The notes: generated by a model not told the origin, from the letters alone. DNA of 34,336 nucleotides from Cyanobacteria bacterium TGS_CYA1 (GCA_026129135.1 JAHCIQ010000011.1:1-34336), one strand, 5' to 3'; positions 27,101-33,803 are shown, counted from the first letter of the stretch. Numbers and translations are program-made.

Positions 27101-28011
27101 GCCTGGTCGAATGAAACCATTTCTTGGGCGCTGTTGAAATAGATTGCTTTGATCATTTCGTTGCTTATCTGAATCCAGAAAGCGTAGATAGTGGGCCAGG
27201 CAAGCATTAATGCGCTTGTGGTGATGAGACGACCGACAGCTCCCATCAAGTTGCTGCCACCACGTCCCCATGATGCATCAGCCCAGTATTTCCAGATGCA
27301 CAAAACAAAGAGAAGAAGAAGCAAGTCTACAGCGATACCATACATGATATCGGCAAGTTTGCGAACTTCTGGTGCAATCGCGTTGATGTAGGTCTGACCT
27401 TCTTGCGCTGCCGGGGTGTTCGAGATAGTGAATCTAGGATCGTTAGCCAATCCATTGACTGCAATGTTCGGGTTCAAAACGAATATTTCAAGTGCACGTG
27501 CAAGGTATTGAACTGCACTGGGAATCCAGGAGTACAAGAATTCACTTACGTTTTTGCCAATCCAGGGAAGAAAGTTGTTGAAGAATTTGCCAACAATGGT
27601 GTCATTCCAGAACTGGTTTAAACCAGAGTAAGTCTCGTTGTAGTTAGCAAAATCGTTGTTGAGATCTTGGTTGACTTGTTGTGCAGCGGAGCTATTGCGG
27701 CTGCGAGTTTCTTGCTCAATGAGACTCATAGTTGGGTGTTCGTAAGGCGAGGATGGAACAGTACTTTGAGTCTTGGCAGCGCCAGGCGAAAGAAGTGCGT
27801 TTTCGTCCAATTCATTGCCAGTGGTTGTGCTCAATGGAACTGGAACCGATTCGGTAGCGAAGGCGCTTTGAATGGTGACGTTGGTAAAAAATGGGCTGAG
27901 AAGATAAAGCGCGATGAACGCGAAAACAGACAATCTCTGTTTGACGCTTCGGTTGTGTGCTTTGTTTTTCATGGGAGTTGGGTGTTCGTTGAAGTGGGGG
28001 GGTGGTTGCAT
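24148..28011 (-). CDS. Very large VirB6/TrbL-like T4SS membrane protein
   Basis: This 1287-residue protein is built in three parts. A signal-like hydrophobic N-terminus is followed by about six to eight transmembrane helices up to residue 470, the VirB6/TrbL-like channel part, which includes a Gly/Ala-rich helical hairpin near 315-370. A Pro/Gly/Asn-rich linker (about 530-680) contains a Gly-Thr repeat. A 600-residue hydrophilic C-terminal region (680-1287) is unlike standard VirB6 (about 300 residues). VirB6 forms part of the inner-membrane channel. Large C-terminal extensions are known in Rickettsiales VirB6 and may be surface-exposed or substrate-like. Two starts are possible, 28011 and 27972; neither has a clear ribosome site. 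The 63-base distance to the upstream dyad equals that of the DUF2225-like gene and slightly favours 28011. Confidence 0.78.
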   Translation of the reverse strand: MQPPPHFNEHPTPMKNKAHNRSVKQRLSVFAFIALYLLSPFFTNVTIQSAFATESVPVPLSTTTGNELDENALLSPGAAKTQSTVPSSPYEHPTMSLIEQETRSRNSSAAQQVNQDLNNDFANYNETYSGLNQFWNDTIVGKFFNNFLPWIGKNVSEFLYSWIPSAVQYLARALEIFVLNPNIAVNGLANDPRFTISNTPAAQEGQTYINAIAPEVRKLADIMYGIAVDLLLLLFVLCIWKYWADASWGRGGSNLMGAVGRLITTSALMLAWPTIYAFWIQISNEMIKAIYFNSAQEMVSFDQAMATVIKAGLWAVGGLLLNALAPVAGAALGGLAGGPLGGLVGGTIGGFVAFAGLIIFMVFGAILIAQLVYLVTLKSIQTILLTAQYMFAPIFLVMFATPDTENACSGFVRSFVEVSLWSFVWVGFLRLLVVIMNTDFSPWGKVVLGLGILQLMISVPAFIARAQISPMSDFLSAGMITGGLVKGAAAIGNTANTFAGYWADHRNKSHTIGGAQGAQKSVSAQLTPQTQANLNPNMNNKLNSALNANGSNPPAPGVPGANANSADDAQGSLNLQGGKMNTPPPIKPNGTPPAGPGGPKGPTPPATPTTPPTNPPTQPGSGGAAANAQGTLFDLNETDKAHNVNQQAQAIPGATTGTGAATGTGTGTGTGATNTTAAPAKNGSMQNIKEAMKAPFKPGALQNHSTLAQFLGGMWARAAANSARDLSSPIIGNNEGSALIGSMGGGVGLTQVQKEPMLDADGNHMKDANGKLMYKPVDDVRGAQMLAASGIVAQGAKNEIFSDKMRQAAIAAGYDRPKGIGDRMASGIMMGLSGKHWSNTAAAKQNFQHGMFKEGAKGAMAWVQGRPGNAVTDHLNSTLGYCGEDEQVDLLAGIMDPENINSGFKPEAVQSRMRIASMGLGWDTWNNAAASSPATKTVTQAEALPAIRGTASFLQKSVASTLGRTSGPDIATVATKASSALTPGHGKAITQVMVKYGDLNRTGNDAEDVELICNSVDIVQDVYGPNARPNNYLETYDALVAAKGLSTEPPIVDNGSNTAMLQKLNITQSTVAGNYSRNYSQSAATGGESVVRMMASAGVRGAAMSNPKVVQVAAQIDHSDAESVRAFGTAANELGDNISVQRVHIIKEMMASDPGAYRPDSITDSDVYVAEAVAHIQATSNNGLYDKHAYINSDMVRQVSRQVDYKPGKILPNYSQPGDPEAHRGYTPDIRAVIDNYTTKRPQRGNDGGSDGPIHLGRGKRNAESGDKEIDEILDSLNKNDPGDENA
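26000..26029 (-). repeat. Hexanucleotide microsatellite inside the VirB6-like gene
   Basis: There are five perfect copies of CCAGTA, followed by related CCAGTA/CCAGTT units to about 26046. They encode an alternating Gly-Thr tract in the linker between the membrane part and the C-terminal region. Because the unit is six bases long, gain or loss of copies keeps the frame and only changes linker length. Confidence 0.85.
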
Positions 28012-28242
28012 CGGTGGGGAGTCCGACTAGATATTTTTATCTTAGAAACCAGGCACCCGTCTGTCAGTGGTGGAATTCCCATTTGGATGATTATTTCTGG
28101 AAAAATCGGCACTTTTAATCTATTTTTTTGCTCTGAATTTTTTGCAGCATTTTGTCGACACCACATTAAATCTTGAATATTAAATCGTTTAGGTCGGCTA
28201 CCTTTAGACTTTACTGCTGGCACTTTTTGCTTGTAGGACTCT
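28012..28242. other. Intergenic leader of the VirB6-like gene
   Basis: The gap between the VirB6-like gene and the small hydrophobic gene ending at 28347 is 335 bases. Its far part is the terminator described at 28243-28299. The part listed here is AT-rich, with a twice-repeated ATTAAATC (around 28164-28185), a degenerate dyad at 28067-28082, and an A/T-rich stretch on the minus strand near 28027-28040 that could serve as a -10 region. An 84-codon minus-strand frame runs through it, but it lacks a ribosome site and I do not call it a gene. Confidence 0.5.
28067..28082. promoter_or_regulatory. Degenerate GGG-N6-CCC-type dyad upstream of the VirB6-like gene
   Basis: GTGGTGGAATTCCCAT matches GTGGGAATATTCCCAT at 24112 in 12 of 16 positions. 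The right half (TTCCCAT) is perfect and the left half is degraded. Its centre is 63.5 bases from the 28011 start codon, the same distance as the proximal dyad (24091) from the 24035 start codon. On its own it would be weak; it gains weight from the set. Confidence 0.35.
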
Positions 28243-28299
28243 AAAAATAAAAAGGGCCAACCATAAGCATTAAGGGATGAAATGCTTATGGTTGGCCCT
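28243..28299 (-). terminator. Strong Rho-independent terminator after the pilin-like gene cluster
   Basis: Bases 28253-28271 and 28281-28299 are perfect 19-bp inverted copies (minus strand begins AGGGCCAACCATAAGCATT) around a 9-base loop. On the minus strand the hairpin is followed by TTTTATTTTT, the classic intrinsic terminator layout. It starts 47 bases after the stop codon at 28347, so it ends the transcript of the secreted-protein and pilin-like genes and separates them from the VirB6-like gene. Confidence 0.88.
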
Positions 28300-28346
28300 A
28301 AAGCAAATGATACCTGTCGATAGTGTGTGAGATTTCGACGTTAAAG

Positions 28347-28757
28347 TTAGAATTCCCAACTTCCAGAACACCCGTGGATTGTTCTGTGTCTAATTAAACC
28401 TACTTGTTCCTTCGCCAGACTCAAAATCAAGACGTTAATCGAGTGAAAAATAAGAAATTGCGCCGCAAAGCCAATCAGAAATTTTTTCAAGAACGACGCC
28501 CTAAGCCAGTCCCCGAAAGCGATTTTATAGCCTATCCATGTGGCTGGAATTGAAAACCATAAAAGCACAATGGTAATCGAATTGAGAATTTGATGGGGAC
28601 GATCTAGGTCCGCAATTGGATGGATAAGAGGTTGATAGGCTCCTGCTGCGAGCAAAAAAAGTTGCATGGCAAGAATCAAAATGACGCGAGCACTTACGCT
28701 AAGCCAAATTTCAGAAAGGAATTTGGAGAAATATTCAATTGGAAGCGCTGATATCAT
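28347..28757 (-). CDS. Divergent third member of the pilin-like (VirB2/TrbC-type) tandem set
   Basis: This 136-residue protein has three hydrophobic helices (about 20-45, 62-80 and 90-115). It aligns by eye with the 144-residue protein at 29383: ARVILILAMQLFLLAAGAY against SRVGFLLAPQLLLMAVGVY, and YKIAFG against MKIAFG. It lacks both the GAPVDPRYG block and the glycine-rich C-terminal signature of its two neighbours, and ends instead in a polar Cys-containing tail. It is probably a degraded or specialised paralogue. Its ATG overlaps the TGA of the preceding gene (ATGA, 28754-28757). It is the last gene before the terminator at 28243-28299. Confidence 0.6.
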   Translation of the reverse strand: MISALPIEYFSKFLSEIWLSVSARVILILAMQLFLLAAGAYQPLIHPIADLDRPHQILNSITIVLLWFSIPATWIGYKIAFGDWLRASFLKKFLIGFAAQFLIFHSINVLILSLAKEQVGLIRHRTIHGCSGSWEF

Positions 28758-29239
28758 AATCCGCCTCCGATACCGCCGTAGTTGTTTATGAAGAAGGTGC
28801 CAGCGAGATGGACAAAAATCGGGATTGAATATTGCAGCAAAAGACCGCGCAATAACAATCCTGGCGTGATTTTTTTTATTCCAGCGAAGAAAATAAGTCT
28901 GGCTGCAAAATAACTAGAGATGAAATACGAAAGTAAGGTCAGTAACCGTGAGCAGTCACGAGCTGTGTCATAACCAAAATCGGCTAGTTGACCGACTTCG
29001 ACACATTCTCCGTAGCGCGGGTCTACTGGAGCTCCTTTCAGGCTTCCAGAACTCTCATATTCGTCTAACAGAATTGTGTGGTTTGCAAGAAATTTGCAAA
29101 ACGAATCAGAGAGAGGTTCAAAATTCGTGAACGCTAATAAAACAAGCGGTGGTATTAGAACGAATCCAAAAATCACTAGCAGTTTGAGCCGGAGGTTTTT
29201 ATTTAGTTTGGATAGAAAGTTTGATGGAAGTGATTGCAT
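28754..29239 (-). CDS. Pilin-like small membrane protein, second paralogue
   Basis: This 161-residue protein has an N-terminal hydrophobic helix (about 17-40), an insert before the GAPVDPRYG block, the shared EVGQLADFGYDTARD block, two further hydrophobic helices and the C-terminal FINNYGGIGGGL. These blocks are nearly identical in the protein at 29383, while the hydrophobic parts have diverged. It carries Cys residues inside the blocks (GECVEVG, ARDCSR) that the neighbour lacks. I infer a minor or alternative subunit of a VirB2/TrbC-like pilus. The start has a good AAGGAGA ribosome site. The gene is coupled to the next by ATGA. Confidence 0.65.
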   Translation of the reverse strand: MQSLPSNFLSKLNKNLRLKLLVIFGFVLIPPLVLLAFTNFEPLSDSFCKFLANHTILLDEYESSGSLKGAPVDPRYGECVEVGQLADFGYDTARDCSRLLTLLSYFISSYFAARLIFFAGIKKITPGLLLRGLLLQYSIPIFVHLAGTFFINNYGGIGGGL

Positions 29240-29382
29240 AGATAGTTCTCCTTGGTCCTGGATGAAAAAACGAGGAGAAACTTAGATGCTAATTCTTTTT
29301 TCAAGAGAAAGCCGGAATCCCAAGATTGGGACACCAGCTCTCTCCGCCGTTTGACAAACAGCCTTCTGGATTTCTCAGCGAT

Positions 29383-29817
29383 TTAGAGACCGCCGCCGAG
29401 ACCGCCGTAGTTGTTGATAGCGAATGTACCGATAAGGTGAACCGCGGTTGGTCCGCCGAATCCTACTCCCAGACCTTTTGCAACGTTCATTGCGGACTCG
29501 CCGCCGTCACGTTGACCGAAGGCAATCTTCATACCTGCAAGGGATGAGGGTACCGTCGATACGGCTGTGACAACACGCGATACGTCGCGAGCGGTGTCAT
29601 AACCGAAGTCTGCCAATTGTCCTACTTCGTTCGATTGTCCGTAGCGTGGGTCTACTGGTGCGCCAACCAAACCCTGTGCATGGGCGACTTGGTCATATAC
29701 GCCTACTGCCATAAGGAGAAGTTGAGGAGCCAGGAGGAAACCTACGCGTGAGGCAACCTTGAACGAGTGAGAAGAGCTGATCTTCTTCGCTAGTTGTTTG
29801 ATTGATTTAGTCGCCAT
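29383..29817 (-). CDS. Pilin-like (VirB2/TrbC-type) protein, most canonical paralogue
   Basis: This 144-residue protein begins with a basic segment and a hydrophobic helix ending VAHA, a plausible signal peptidase site at about residues 44-47. The mature part would have about 97 residues: GAPVDPRYG, EVGQLADFGYDTARD, two hydrophobic helices and a Gly-rich end, FAINNYGGLGGGL. A long signal sequence followed by a small two-helix mature protein is the hallmark of VirB2/TrbC T4SS pilins, although no sequence identity to a named family is obvious to me. A strong AGGAG ribosome site fits an abundant subunit. It lies between secreted proteins and a paralogous pair. Confidence 0.65.
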   Translation of the reverse strand: MATKSIKQLAKKISSSHSFKVASRVGFLLAPQLLLMAVGVYDQVAHAQGLVGAPVDPRYGQSNEVGQLADFGYDTARDVSRVVTAVSTVPSSLAGMKIAFGQRDGGESAMNVAKGLGVGFGGPTAVHLIGTFAINNYGGLGGGL

Positions 29818-29882
29818 GATGTGTATCTCCTATTTATTTGTTTAATTAGTGGGTGAAAAACTGTTGTGTGACTTCCAATTTG

Positions 29883-30527
29883 TTATTTACGAGGAATTAC
29901 GTGACCATATACTTTCGCTTCGGATGCGCCGCCCGCAGACGGAGTGAATGCACCTGGCGAGTAGTATTTGCTGTTTGAGTAGCTTTGTACCGGCATTGCG
30001 CCAGCTTTAGCTATTTGGGCTACTGGAGCTTTTCTCTTGAGCATTTTTCCGCTTAAGTTAGCGGTGTTTGATCTCGAGGGAAGCCTCTTTGCCATGACCG
30101 CTTTCTCTTCAGCCGCAGGTGGCATCGAGAATGTTTTTGGTGCGGCCACTAAGGGTGTGTTGTGAGCAACAATTGCAGTTGGATGTTCGTGCGCTTCGGG
30201 TTTACCGAAAGCATTGTGGAATCTGCCTGTCAAATCTTGCTGTGGCATGATTTGTGGTGTTACTGCTGTCATTACTTGAGGTCTTTGTACCGGCTTCAAG
30301 AAATTTGGATCCACTCCCGAGAGGAAGTTGCCTTTTGCCATTCCGTGACCTACTTTGTGATGGTCAACAGGAGGGTGATAGGCGGGTACCCTTGGCTGCT
30401 CCTTGAGGTAGACGTTGGGCGAGAATGTGAATCTTGCACCTCTGTCTTGAGCTTGAGCAGGACTTGAAGTTATCAATAAAGTAACGCCAGCCAGAGTTAA
30501 TGCTGATAGTGTGATAATGCTTTTCAT
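29883..30527 (-). CDS. Secreted basic Pro/Ala-rich protein, T4SS locus
   Basis: This 214-residue protein has a clear Sec signal peptide (about 1-26, ending SPAQAQ). The mature part is basic and low in complexity, with many Pro, Ala, His and Met residues, no transmembrane helix and no recognisable domain; it ends VYGHVIPRK. It is probably periplasmic or surface-located. Its position directly upstream of the pilin-like genes, and its transcription with them, suggest a structural or chaperone part of the apparatus, but function is unproven. AAGGA sits unusually close to the ATG; a second AGGA lies ten bases upstream. Confidence 0.65.
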   Translation of the reverse strand: MKSIITLSALTLAGVTLLITSSPAQAQDRGARFTFSPNVYLKEQPRVPAYHPPVDHHKVGHGMAKGNFLSGVDPNFLKPVQRPQVMTAVTPQIMPQQDLTGRFHNAFGKPEAHEHPTAIVAHNTPLVAAPKTFSMPPAAEEKAVMAKRLPSRSNTANLSGKMLKRKAPVAQIAKAGAMPVQSYSNSKYYSPGAFTPSAGGASEAKVYGHVIPRK

Positions 30528-30538
30528 GTCCTTAAATC

Positions 30539-31219
30539 CTAATATCTAAATCCGTTACGAGTTCCAAAACCGGTTGCTGATAGTCCGGCTACACCCAGTC
30601 CGAACAGCGAATTTGGTCGTCTCAGTGTCGAGCCTAAGAAAAGCCCGCTACCAAGAGCACCCAAACCACTAACTTTGTTGGCGCTGCCACCGCGGCGAAT
30701 ATCACGTCTTACCATGGGCAACTTGGAACCAGCGCTTAATGTCTGGGACTGAGTCACTCCACCTAAAGCCGTCATGTGATCCGGACCCTGATTTAGCCAG
30801 TTCGGTTGATTGAACTGAGGTGCACCACCACTGGTGCTTGGGGCCTGGCTCATCGCCTGGTTTTGTGCGTTTATTTCGTTAGCTTGCTGCATGAGTGTGG
30901 CAAGATTGCCTTGACCCATGAGCGATTTGAACGCTGCCTGACGTATTTCCTGAGCAGTTCCATTCATTGGATAGCCACTAGTAACTGGATTCATCATATT
31001 TGAATTCAGGCTAGCAGTGGGCTGCTCGAGCTGTTGCTTAATACCCAAGTTAGCTCCTTCATATGGAACTACTTCAGGAGGAATAAGTGAATCCATTAAT
31101 GGGGACTCGCTTATCTCGAGAGCATAAGCACTGGCATTGTTAGAAACAAGTGCAACTACAAGAACCAATCCTTTTAGATAGGATTTGGAGGCTTTATTCA
31201 ATTTATTTTTGCCTTCCAT
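30539..31219 (-). CDS. Secreted Asn/Gln/Gly-rich protein, T4SS locus
   Basis: I start this gene at the ATG at 31219, not at an in-frame ATG 141 bases further upstream. Only here do GAAGGA (about 8 bases before) and a proper signal peptide (KSYLKGLVLVVALVSNNASA) line up, and the longer N-terminus would run through the operator-like dyads. The 226-residue product has a Gln/Asn/Met-rich middle and a Gly-rich hydrophobic C-terminus (about 180-226) that may insert into a membrane. No family is recognised. It is 11 bases upstream of the next gene and heads the unit that includes the three pilin-like genes. Confidence 0.62.
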   Translation of the reverse strand: MEGKNKLNKASKSYLKGLVLVVALVSNNASAYALEISESPLMDSLIPPEVVPYEGANLGIKQQLEQPTASLNSNMMNPVTSGYPMNGTAQEIRQAAFKSLMGQGNLATLMQQANEINAQNQAMSQAPSTSGGAPQFNQPNWLNQGPDHMTALGGVTQSQTLSAGSKLPMVRRDIRRGGSANKVSGLGALGSGLFLGSTLRRPNSLFGLGVAGLSATGFGTRNGFRY

Positions 31220-31324
31220 TTTAGTGTCCTTCGTGAATCGATTGATTTTCGTTTTATTCGTTGCGTTCGATGCGTTTGTCGCATCTCTTGAGTCCATAGT
31301 ATGAAATCGCAATGCCTTTGAACA

Positions 31325-31360
31325 TCGGGGGATTTCCCAAACCCATGGGAATTCCCCCAC
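31325..31360. promoter_or_regulatory. Tandem GGG-N6-CCC dyads, also one large inverted repeat
   Basis: Two dyads, 31325-31340 (GGG at 31327, CCC at 31336) and ATGGGAATTCCCCCAC at 31345-31360, are 20 bp apart. Together they form a larger imperfect stem (31327-31339 with 31346-31358, one mismatch). They lie between the stop codon at 31375 and the ATG at 31219, so they may act as operators for the pilin unit. A terminator role for the upstream gene is less likely because no T-run follows on the minus strand. Confidence 0.48.
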
Positions 31361-31374
31361 TCTTTTCCTTTGTT

Positions 31375-32376
31375 TTAGAAGTTCGTGATTACAGCGGTTG
31401 GGTTAATGAGGTGATCACGCTTCTGATTTGTCACGTTTGAAGGGTTGAACTGGGTGTACGGGAAGCCGAAGTCAGTTGTTTTAGAACTGTACATAGGCAA
31501 TCTGCGTCTACCTTGTCCAAACTCAGTCGACTGGTGAGCGGTCAAGCCCATAGTCGAGTTGTATCTAGTCGAGCTGTTTCCAAAGTCTTGAACGGTCGAA
31601 CCGGTTGGAATAACACAATTGCCACCTGCCTGGAAGCGTTGTCCGCCGCCAAGGTCGATAGCGCTGCTTCTCCAGCCCGAACCGGTAGGTACACCGGTTA
31701 CTGCGCCAAATCCAGACCAAGGTCCCATGCGCTCGATGTTGTCCTGGCTGCCATCGGTTCCACCACCGCCAAGAACGGAGTTGCGACCGCGATAACCATA
31801 TTGTCTTGTTTCCTGTCCGCCTCTACGGATGGTGTTTATAGAAGTATTGAATCCGCCTGTTCCTGGAATTCCGCCTGTAGGATTGATATTCAATTCTTGC
31901 GAAGCGTTCATGAAACCAACTGGTGCAGTAAGCGAACCAGGGTCATAACCAGGTGTAGATGGAGAATGAGGTATCACTGGTGTGAGCAGTGGACCAAGTA
32001 CTCCAGGAGGGGATGTGACTGCAGGGTTCACCGGCAGCGGAATGCCCGATGTGGAATTGTCTATCTGGTTAGCCGGGATTGAAGGCACCCATGGCATCAA
32101 GTCCACTGGCGAGCCAGCCATACCGCCTGTGACAGGCATCGATGTAGGTCCGTCGCCGATTGCAGGTGGTCGACCTTGAGGAGGACACATAAATGGCGCT
32201 CCCGATGGTTGTCCGTTGATCAGCGGAGTTCGCAGTGTCGACACTGGCGAGCCAGGCGCTGGACCAGGTTGAACTGGATCGCCAGGCCACTGGGCGAATG
32301 CTGCTCCCGCGCATGTCACGCTTATCAAAGCACTCAGTGCTGATGCATTTAGAATGGGATTTTTTAGAGTAAACAT
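31375..32376 (-). CDS. Secreted Pro/Gly-rich protein, paralogue B
   Basis: This 333-residue protein has a signal peptide (about 1-28, ending AAFA). The mature protein is rich in Pro, Gly, Ser and Thr and has no transmembrane helix. A block STLRTPLINGQPSGAP followed by CPPQG-PPAIGDG (about residues 46-78) recurs in the neighbour encoded at 32400-33557, as do GYDPGSL and GGQETRQYG, so the two are paralogues. The family is unknown to me. Few Cys residues remain (about Cys63 and Cys251). I infer a surface or periplasmic component of the T4SS. The ribosome site AGGAGG at 32389-32394 is perfect. Confidence 0.7.
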   Translation of the reverse strand: MFTLKNPILNASALSALISVTCAGAAFAQWPGDPVQPGPAPGSPVSTLRTPLINGQPSGAPFMCPPQGRPPAIGDGPTSMPVTGGMAGSPVDLMPWVPSIPANQIDNSTSGIPLPVNPAVTSPPGVLGPLLTPVIPHSPSTPGYDPGSLTAPVGFMNASQELNINPTGGIPGTGGFNTSINTIRRGGQETRQYGYRGRNSVLGGGGTDGSQDNIERMGPWSGFGAVTGVPTGSGWRSSAIDLGGGQRFQAGGNCVIPTGSTVQDFGNSSTRYNSTMGLTAHQSTEFGQGRRRLPMYSSKTTDFGFPYTQFNPSNVTNQKRDHLINPTAVITNF

Positions 32377-32399
32377 GACTTTGATTAGCCTCCTGGAAG

Positions 32400-33557
32400 C
32401 TAGTAGTTAGCGAGTGTTGACTGTGAGCGGTAATTCGGTCCTTTGAAAAATGTTCGGTTTCCTTGACGGTCAGTCGTGGTTTGAGCGTTTGGTCGATTGG
32501 GTCCTCGGCGAAGCGAGCTGTTGTCGGTTGCACAATAGTCAGTGCGCGGTCCGTCTTGCGCGCATTGAGGTGTGGCATACAAATCTGGTTTGTCTTGTAG
32601 TCTTTGTCCAAAGTCGTTGGTGCTGCTGGTTTCTTTTTTGCATCTGATACCAGTGCCATAGTCTCTGGTTGTCTGTCCACCCCAACGATTTGTTGGAGCC
32701 TGACCTTGAATCCCGCCTTGAGGGCAGATATTGGTCACTGTGGCTGGCGCCTGATAGAAGTCTGGTGGAGTATCCAGCATGCCTGGGTCACAGCCGTTGT
32801 TTTGAGTTGGTGGTCTCAAATAAGGTTGTACAGCGCTATTGACCATGTATTTACCTTCGATTCCTCCCATAGTCAGAGGAACATTATTTACATGTGTGGC
32901 TGGATATTCGGGATTGTAATATCCCTGGCCATATGTGACACCGGCAGGACGAGATCCATCACCAGTAGCTGGTGCCTGACCTTGGGCTGGGCACTGATTG
33001 GGAGCGCCGTTTGGGGCGCCTTGAATTAATGGTGTGCGAATGGTGCGCATGAATTCAGCGCTTTCGCCCGAAGCTCCATCCTGGTATCCTCCGGCACGAC
33101 CCATATTTGTATTTTGACCGTAGCCTGAGTTATATAAGGAATTGTATGTACTGTAATTTTGTACGTTGTTCAGATTGCCTACAATGGGGCTGCGTCCGAA
33201 GTTTTGTTGGCTTGCGCCATTGCCATAATTAGAGTTGTAGTTAGAGTTACAGCTCGAACTATAGCTGGTGTTGCAGCCGGAGTTGTAGCCTGAGTTGTAG
33301 CTTGAGCCATAGCTTGGACCATAATTAGAAGATGGGCAGTACGAACCGGAGCCTGCACTCGTACTTATATATGATGTGTCGCAAGCTGGTGAGTAGCTGG
33401 CGCTCATGCTCTGGCAAGCCGCATCTATATCTATGTCGAATTCGTCGCAATCGGATGCTTTGGCTTCCTGTGCAAATGTATAACCCAAGCAAAGGGCAAG
33501 AAGACTGGTAAGTAATACCTGGTCCTTTTGTCTTCTTGTCCTTTTAACCTGAGTCAT
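32400..33557 (-). CDS. Secreted Cys-rich Pro/Gly protein with Ser/Asn/Tyr/Gly repeats, paralogue A
   Basis: I start this gene at the ATG at 33557, which has AAGGAC upstream and opens a good signal peptide (LLTSLLALCLGYTFAQEAKA); an earlier in-frame ATG at 33653 adds 32 basic residues without a ribosome site. The 385-residue product has an N-terminal third of short Tyr-Asn-Ser-Gly/Cys repeats. It then has the RTIRTPLIQGAPNGAP and CPAQGQAPATGDG blocks shared with paralogue B, and about 15 Cys residues, so disulfide cross-links in the envelope or outside the cell are plausible. Function is unknown. It is the first gene of the T4SS block and is followed 23 bases later by paralogue B. Confidence 0.7.
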   Translation of the reverse strand: MTQVKRTRRQKDQVLLTSLLALCLGYTFAQEAKASDCDEFDIDIDAACQSMSASYSPACDTSYISTSAGSGSYCPSSNYGPSYGSSYNSGYNSGCNTSYSSSCNSNYNSNYGNGASQQNFGRSPIVGNLNNVQNYSTYNSLYNSGYGQNTNMGRAGGYQDGASGESAEFMRTIRTPLIQGAPNGAPNQCPAQGQAPATGDGSRPAGVTYGQGYYNPEYPATHVNNVPLTMGGIEGKYMVNSAVQPYLRPPTQNNGCDPGMLDTPPDFYQAPATVTNICPQGGIQGQAPTNRWGGQTTRDYGTGIRCKKETSSTNDFGQRLQDKPDLYATPQCAQDGPRTDYCATDNSSLRRGPNRPNAQTTTDRQGNRTFFKGPNYRSQSTLANY

Positions 33558-33710
33558 TTCGGTGTCCTTGTTTTGTGGTTTCCGGTTTCTGCGTTTGTTT
33601 TGGATTTCTGTTCTTCCGTTGTCGCCAGTCAAACAGTATGGTTTTCTCCGCATTACACATAAGTTAGCTGTTTTGCTAGCCCTCTGTCGCTGGTGGTAAT
33701 ACGCACGGGT

Positions 33711-33726
33711 ATGGGATTTTTCCCAT
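33711..33726. promoter_or_regulatory. Perfect ATGGGA-N4-TCCCAT dyad before the first T4SS gene
   Basis: ATGGGATTTTTCCCAT is the best-formed member of the GGG-N6-CCC set. It lies 154 bases upstream of the 33557 start codon and 316 bases before the divergent gene at 34042, so it could act on either. No T-run or gene end is nearby, which argues against a terminator. Confidence 0.45.
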
Positions 33727-33780
33727 TCGATCTGTTTTACAGGGTAAGGATGATTCTATTTTGGTCGTTGAAAAGGGGTC

Positions 33781-33803
33781 CCGGTCGGATACTTCCCGAC
33801 TGG
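33781..33803. repeat. Stable small hairpin in the divergent intergenic region
   Basis: CCGGTCGG (33781-33788) pairs with CCGACTGG (33796-33803) over all eight positions, including one G-T wobble, around the loop ATACTTC. No T-run follows on either strand. It may be part of the 5' leader of the plus-strand gene or a protein-binding site. Confidence 0.35.

Noticed and set aside
27969..28223. Minus-strand 84-codon frame in the VirB6 leader
   Set aside because: It starts at GTG without a ribosome site, overlaps the VirB6-like start in another frame, and runs across the dyad at 28067.
29318..29331. TCCCAA-GA-TTGGGA dyad before the pilin-like gene at 29239
   Set aside because: Half-sites are in the opposite order (CCC-N6-GGG) to the shared operator set, and on the minus strand it is followed by A residues, so it is neither a member of the set nor a terminator.
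31220..31360. Upstream ATG at 31360 for the secreted Asn/Gln-rich protein
   Set aside because: It would bury the signal peptide 48 residues in and translate the dyad region; the ATG at 31219 has a ribosome site and a direct signal peptide.
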